From NCBI GenBank assembly GCA_964247055.1, contig OZ176055.1, forward strand, positions 7,812,001 through 7,876,000: a DNA stretch of 64,000 bases. Reading direction: 5' to 3'. Position numbers and translations under genes: made by a program. Positions 59,562-64,000 of this stretch are shown piece after piece (positions within the stretch are counted from its first letter, which is position 1; each line of letters starts with the position of its first letter). The notes under the pieces are model-generated. The model was not told where the DNA came from. It saw nothing but the letters and a program-made list of their open reading frames with translations, and made no database searches. Source of the DNA: Paragordius varius (lineage: Eukaryota; Nematomorpha).

Positions 59562-62327
59562 ATGCTTTATTGTGTGTGCCCTATAATTATGCTATAAATA
59601 ATATGGTTTCATTTTAGATTAATGCTTCTTTTTTAAAATAAATTATTTAAATAATCCAAAACGTCTATATATAATTTAGTTTTATGTAAAAAATCCATAT
59701 CGGACTACCTTGGCGCTGTATTTTTTACAAAATTTTTATATAGTTATTTTTTATTTTAAAGCTAAAATTAAAATTAATTTTAGCGTTAAAAAAACTAAAC
59801 GAAAAAAATGGTTTATTTTGCTTTATTTTTATGTATGTTAATTTTATATTTCGGTTCAATGTTATATAAAGTGCAAAGTTATGTAGTTTTAATTTATTTT
59901 TGAAATATTTGATTTTAAGCAGGCCTAACGTCGCAAGCTACCACAATTTTATATTGAAATACAAAAATGAATGATTGTTTCCAAGTGTGCTACAACCCCT
60001 ATTCAAGACATTTAAAAATTCTAAAATAAATTGTTTTTTTTAGCTTAAGGCAGAATTTCAATTTATTTATAATGTTTGGGCTCATTGGATTTTTCTATCA
60101 TGCAGCAGAATTTACTTATAAATACTATTCTTTTAGAAAACAAAAAATTAAATGTCCTTCAATGCTCTTTTTTGTAGACCGAGAAATAGCTTTAATAACC
60201 CATAAAAATAAGAAACACAATAAAAAATATTCTATTAAAACAGTCCACGAAATCGGGATTAATATACTGCGTTCAAAATTGAGGGATATGAAAAATATCT
60301 TGATGAAATATATATTCTGATTGAAAAATTTATCAGGATTTTTATAGTTTGGTTTTAGCCCCTTGACATTTTTATCGCTTAAAAATTTTACTTAATAGTT
60401 CCTATGCGTTAAAACTTTGGCATAATTTCGTAAAAAAATAATACTTATATACCAAATATTTAAAAACGAAACGATGTTTTAATCAAAATTCTGAGATATT
60501 AGAGATGTTCAGCCCCAGCGAATTTATAGAAAACGTGTTTTTATGATATCTTAAAGCGTTTATACCGTTTCTAACATGCCTTTGATTAAAATTGTGCTAA
60601 AATAAAATTTTTGAAAAAAAATGCATTGATATCAAAATTCATATATTTTATCAGGCAATTCCGGCATTTTGTAATTGTTTTAAGATATCTAGCCCATTTT
60701 AGAGAAAAATTTGGACTTTCAAAGCCCCCTTTTAAAATTATAATCTTTTGGAAATAATTTTTATTTTAAATGTAGTTTATGTCATATTTATTATTTGGAA
60801 TGAAGTCTCTATCTTTCACCAAAAAAATACAATTTAAAAAAATATGCGCAATTTTTACCATTTTCACATATGAAGCACTTGTATAAAAGTGTAAAAAAAC
60901 TCGTAGGGGCCAAAATCAAAAACTCCATGATAATCCTGACACATTTTTCTATCAGTATATATTATTTCATGATTTTTTTGTGGGCAGTTTATATATATGA
61001 TGATATATTAATCCTTTTATTAGATTTTTATATAGCGCTTTTAGTTTTGCGCTTTAAAAGTGATAAAAGAAAGTTATAATGTTGAGGCAAGTGTTCCATA
61101 TCAGAATAATGACTTGCCTATACAGCATTTATGGTGAAAGCTAATCACTAATATATATCTTTAACCAGTGTAACTGAAACCACTACATGCACCTAAAAAT
61201 GCTTTTTTATGGCCCTGAATAATTATTTAAATAATTGGTAATAATTGAAGGATTTTAAGTACGATCGTTATTTATTCTAAAAATTCCGTTTAGTTCTGTT
61301 AATTTATCAATTATAGAATTTTATTTTATGAGAAAAATTCCGGTTTTTTCTTTGAAATTATGCTTCGGTTTTAATCATACGTATCTTTTTGAAGAATTTA
61401 TCGATTTAATGATTCCAATTTAGAAGAAATATTTGAAGGAATTTGCAAAGGATAAGGGTATATTTAGTTGTGGCAAGATGCACCAAATAAATTCAAAAAA
61501 ATAAAATGTGCTGAAGTTATCCATGTTGTTTTGTCTCAACTTACATCTAGGCGGCATATTTATAAATAAAATATTTCAAAAGACATAGGGATAAGACCTT
61601 GGATTGGCCTGTTAAAACCAGATTTGTTAAAGATTGTTGTGGTTAATATTGAAATATGGCCAATTCGCAGAAGATGTTATTAAAAAAATATTTGTGGACT
61701 CAAATCTTGGTGTGTTGATTAAGATTATAAGTGTCTGCATATAGTAAGATCTATTGTTGCTACTATATTATGGCCCATGTGACAATAAAATCATTTTATT
61801 CGGCTGGTCAAAATTTTTTGTGTCTTAAACTATATAAAATAAGCAAAATTAATTGAATTTTTAATTCCAGCGGGATCCGACACCAAATTTTTTAACGCTC
61901 AAGTTTTAAATATAGTAGACATTGCTGATAAAAATTTTGAATATGAGCTAAATTTTGATATAAAAAACTTTTTGTGAAAAAATAAATAAAAATTTAATTT
62001 ATAGCAAAATTTTGTTTTGAGCTGGAGGAAAACGATTTTGACCTCGATTTCATAGAAATAAGCCTGAAGTCATTCATAGATTTGCTTTAGAGATAAAATT
62101 TACAACACATATGGTTTGTTGAATTCGATTATTTCTCAAAAATCACATTAAATGCCTTTGAGAAAAATGTTTCTTAATCAAAAGAGGTGTAGGTTATTGG
62201 AGATCCGGTTAAAAGGTTTTAAGTGCTGTGCATTTCCAACGTTACATTATTTATCTAGAGCGTTTGTTTATTCTAAAAAAGAAATGTAATTATTCCTAAT
62301 GTTAAAACAATGCTTCTTTATTAATAT
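59562..62327. other. Intergenic region of degraded repeats
   Basis: No convincing gene. The interspersed repeat shared with 10260-10960 lies at 60470-61000. Open frames at 60072-60320 and 60870-61079 are short and match nothing known to me. The stretch 61380-62110 has slightly higher GC and may be an old transposon, but I could not identify it. Confidence 0.4.
60470..61000. repeat. Degraded interspersed repeat, copy 2
   Basis: Parallels 10260-10960: GATGTTTTAATCAAAATTCTGAG, GCGTTTATACCGTTTC and GGGGCCAAAATCAAAAACTC...ATAATCCTGACACA. Family unknown, no ends defined. Confidence 0.45.
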
Positions 62328-62658
62328 ACCATTTACAATTCAAATTCACCCTTGATCAATTCAAATTCACCCTTAAACAATTCAAATTCACCCTCAAACA
62401 ATTCAAATTCACCCTTAAATAAATTATGAAATTTTGTTCTAATATAACTCATCAATAAAATTAATTATATTTTTATGGCAAAGTTTATTATTATATCAGT
62501 ATTTTTTAGATTACATACAAAGTTTTTTTTTTTGAAAAAATATAAAAAAATATAGGTAATATTTAATCTTAAAAAACACATAATTGATTTTAGGGTGAAA
62601 TTGAATTGTTCGAGGGTGAATTTGAATTGTTTAAGGGTGAATTTCAACTGTAAATGGT
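62328..62658. mobile_element. Hairpin element with subrepeat inverted ends, copy D (most complete)
   Basis: Starts ACCATTTACA and ends TGTAAATGGT, both next to TATA. The left arm has four clean ~21-bp units (CAATTCAAATTCACCC plus a variable TTGAT/TTAAA/TCAAA tail); the right arm has three inverse units. The ~200-bp middle is AT-rich and non-coding. Confidence 0.8.
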
Positions 62659-64000
62659 ATATATAGTTTTAGTAACCCAAATAACCTTTGCCATCCAATC
62701 AAATCGCGCCCACTCAACTATCGTACTTTCAAGTTCCTGCTGATTTTTTAGATATAGTTTGGTTTTTAAACCAGCTAAATTAATTCTCAAATGGTAATTA
62801 AAAATCATCAACTTTACAAACATTTGTTAACAAGATTTGTGTAATTATAGAGGAAGAATATATTAATGAAAAAAATCCCGCATCTCCGATATTAAATCTG
62901 ACAGGATAGTGGAAAAATTTGTCTAAATTTATCGTAAAAAAGTGGACATTGTGAAAAAACATTATTTTTCTAGAATTGAATAGAAATGCCACATATAAAC
63001 TTACCACAAATTTTATTTAAAATATCGCAAATGTCGTTTTTTACTAGCTTGCATGAGTGAAACATTGCCAATTTTTCATTAAATATAGAGAAAGAGCATT
63101 ATTTTTTCATATTGCTTTTTACAAATGGGAGAAGGGCCATGTGAGACAAATTTATAACTTTCTCTATGAAGTGGTTTACTTTAAGCATTTATCTTGCCAG
63201 TTCGCGCTTTATTGTGTCAATCCATCTCGTTTTAGGGGGCCCACGTCCTTGTTTTAACTATATGTCATTATATGAATTTTGCAATCAAATGACATCATCT
63301 CCTTTAAATGTGACCAAACCAACACTATCTTTTTTGTCATTTTTTCACCTATCGTTTTAATATCCGTGCCTCCAAAAAATAGTCACTCTAGTAAAGAACA
63401 ATTCTATTGGCTAAAAGGAAAAAAATCGCAAAAATACATATTTTTTATGTTAGTTTAAGCCAATCAACCATATTATACTCTACTGTAAATGCTAGCTGGC
63501 AATATTAAACAAAAAAACTTTTACGTTACATAATATGCAAAAATCTGTTCCTAAATTGTTTTTTTTACAACATTGACATAGAAACAAAATGCCATCCGAA
63601 AACTTTTATTAAATAATCCCACTCCCTTTGCGCACAATACACGAATGTTTGAGGTTCAAAGAAATTTATTTTTGACATTCCCCCTGGAATCAAACTTATT
63701 TAACATAATGAAACATTTAGCATAAGATCATGTATTTTATGCCTGTTAACATTTAGACCACAGGTCAGAAAAATGTTTTTAATAATGGTAAAGATTTATT
63801 GCTTTTTTCTTTTTCATAAAACAAATAATATCATCAATAAAAATAATTAAAAAGACACTTGAATTTTAATAATTATAAATGAATTATATAATTACCACAT
63901 AATTTTATCTATTAATATTAAACAATTAAATTAAAATCAATAATATAATTGTTTAATGATAATGATAATAATTAGTAAACTCACTTTTCTTTACTTGTTA
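62659..64000. other. Right end of the window, degraded repeats
   Basis: Apart from the LINE scrap at 63170-63340, nothing recognised. The last ~200 nt are very AT-rich. Confidence 0.4.
63170..63340 (-). pseudogene. LINE C-terminal scrap
   Basis: On the minus strand, WFGHI and then GRGPPKTRWIDTIKREL recall the tail of many non-LTR reverse transcriptases (RWFGHxxRM ... RRGRPxxRWxDDIKRDL). Stops interrupt the space between the two motifs. No other domain of the element was found. Clade not assigned. Confidence 0.55.

Noticed and set aside
60072-60320. 82-codon open frame, plus strand
   Set aside because: Short, lysine/isoleucine-rich, no homology or splice context recognised; lies in degraded repeat DNA.
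61380-62110. Possible decayed transposase with slightly higher GC
   Set aside because: No motif could be matched with confidence in any frame, so no family is claimed.
1-64000. Retroviral, LTR or Polinton-type elements
   Set aside because: No long terminal direct repeats, integrase, capsid or polymerase motifs were recognised; the orphan relic at 11080-12838 is not assigned to any of these.
1-64000. tRNA, rRNA or snRNA genes
   Set aside because: No cloverleaf with A/B boxes and no conserved rRNA or snRNA blocks were seen by eye; a covariance-model scan would be needed to exclude them.
1-64000. Dicyemid origin, suggested by 23-30 nt introns
   Set aside because: Most introns here are 65 nt to 10 kb, whereas dicyemid introns, as I recall, are nearly all tiny; fluke-like flatworm fits better but remains an inference.

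Overview
This is AT-rich animal nuclear DNA (about a quarter G+C, judged by eye) with spliceosomal introns. It holds seven protein genes in 64 kb, with mobile DNA filling much of the rest. A neodermatan (fluke-like) flatworm is my best guess. Six introns of only 23-30 nt sit beside kilobase introns, and in AP3D1 the tiny ones come first, a pattern I recall from schistosomes. A nested repeat also carries a motif I recall from schistosome repeats. No marker gene proves this placement.

Layout. <1-8215 (-): a long, partly coiled-coil protein gene, 10 exons visible and running off the left edge. 8216-15269: a TA-flanked hairpin element, degraded repeats, a decayed member of an uncharacterised protein family, and a LINE scrap. 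15270-20041 (+): a DDX20/Gemin3-like helicase with DEVD in motif II. 20228-43934 (-): AP3D1, the delta subunit of AP-3, in 26 exons that join in frame to 1416 aa and tail-to-tail with DDX20. Its 10,075-nt intron 12 is filled by two giant inverted-repeat elements (29474-38484) built of satellite-like monomers, with a Helitron inside the first. 43935-46737: repeats. 46738-48639 (-): a single-exon gene for a secreted protein I do not recognise. 48640-55444: a 169-bp TA-flanked element sharing its ends with the giant palindromes, a hairpin element with subrepeat ends, and a 3.3-kb hAT transposon with a perfect 8-bp duplication and a second element nested inside. 55445-55944 (-): SRP14, all three introns 23-28 nt. 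56129-57763 (+): GOSR2, head-to-head with SRP14 over 184 bp. 59227-59561 (-): SCOC with a 23-nt intron. 59562-64000: degraded repeats, another subrepeat hairpin element and a LINE C-terminal scrap.

Four of the recognised host genes (AP3D1, SRP14, GOSR2, SCOC) act in secretion and membrane traffic. They are not arranged as a unit, so I read this as coincidence.

The most notable structures are the paired giant palindromes in the AP3D1 intron and the coexistence of 23-nt and 10-kb introns in one region. Exon limits were set by reading GT/AG sites, checking phase, and comparing with remembered human proteins; no alignment or transcript data were available.
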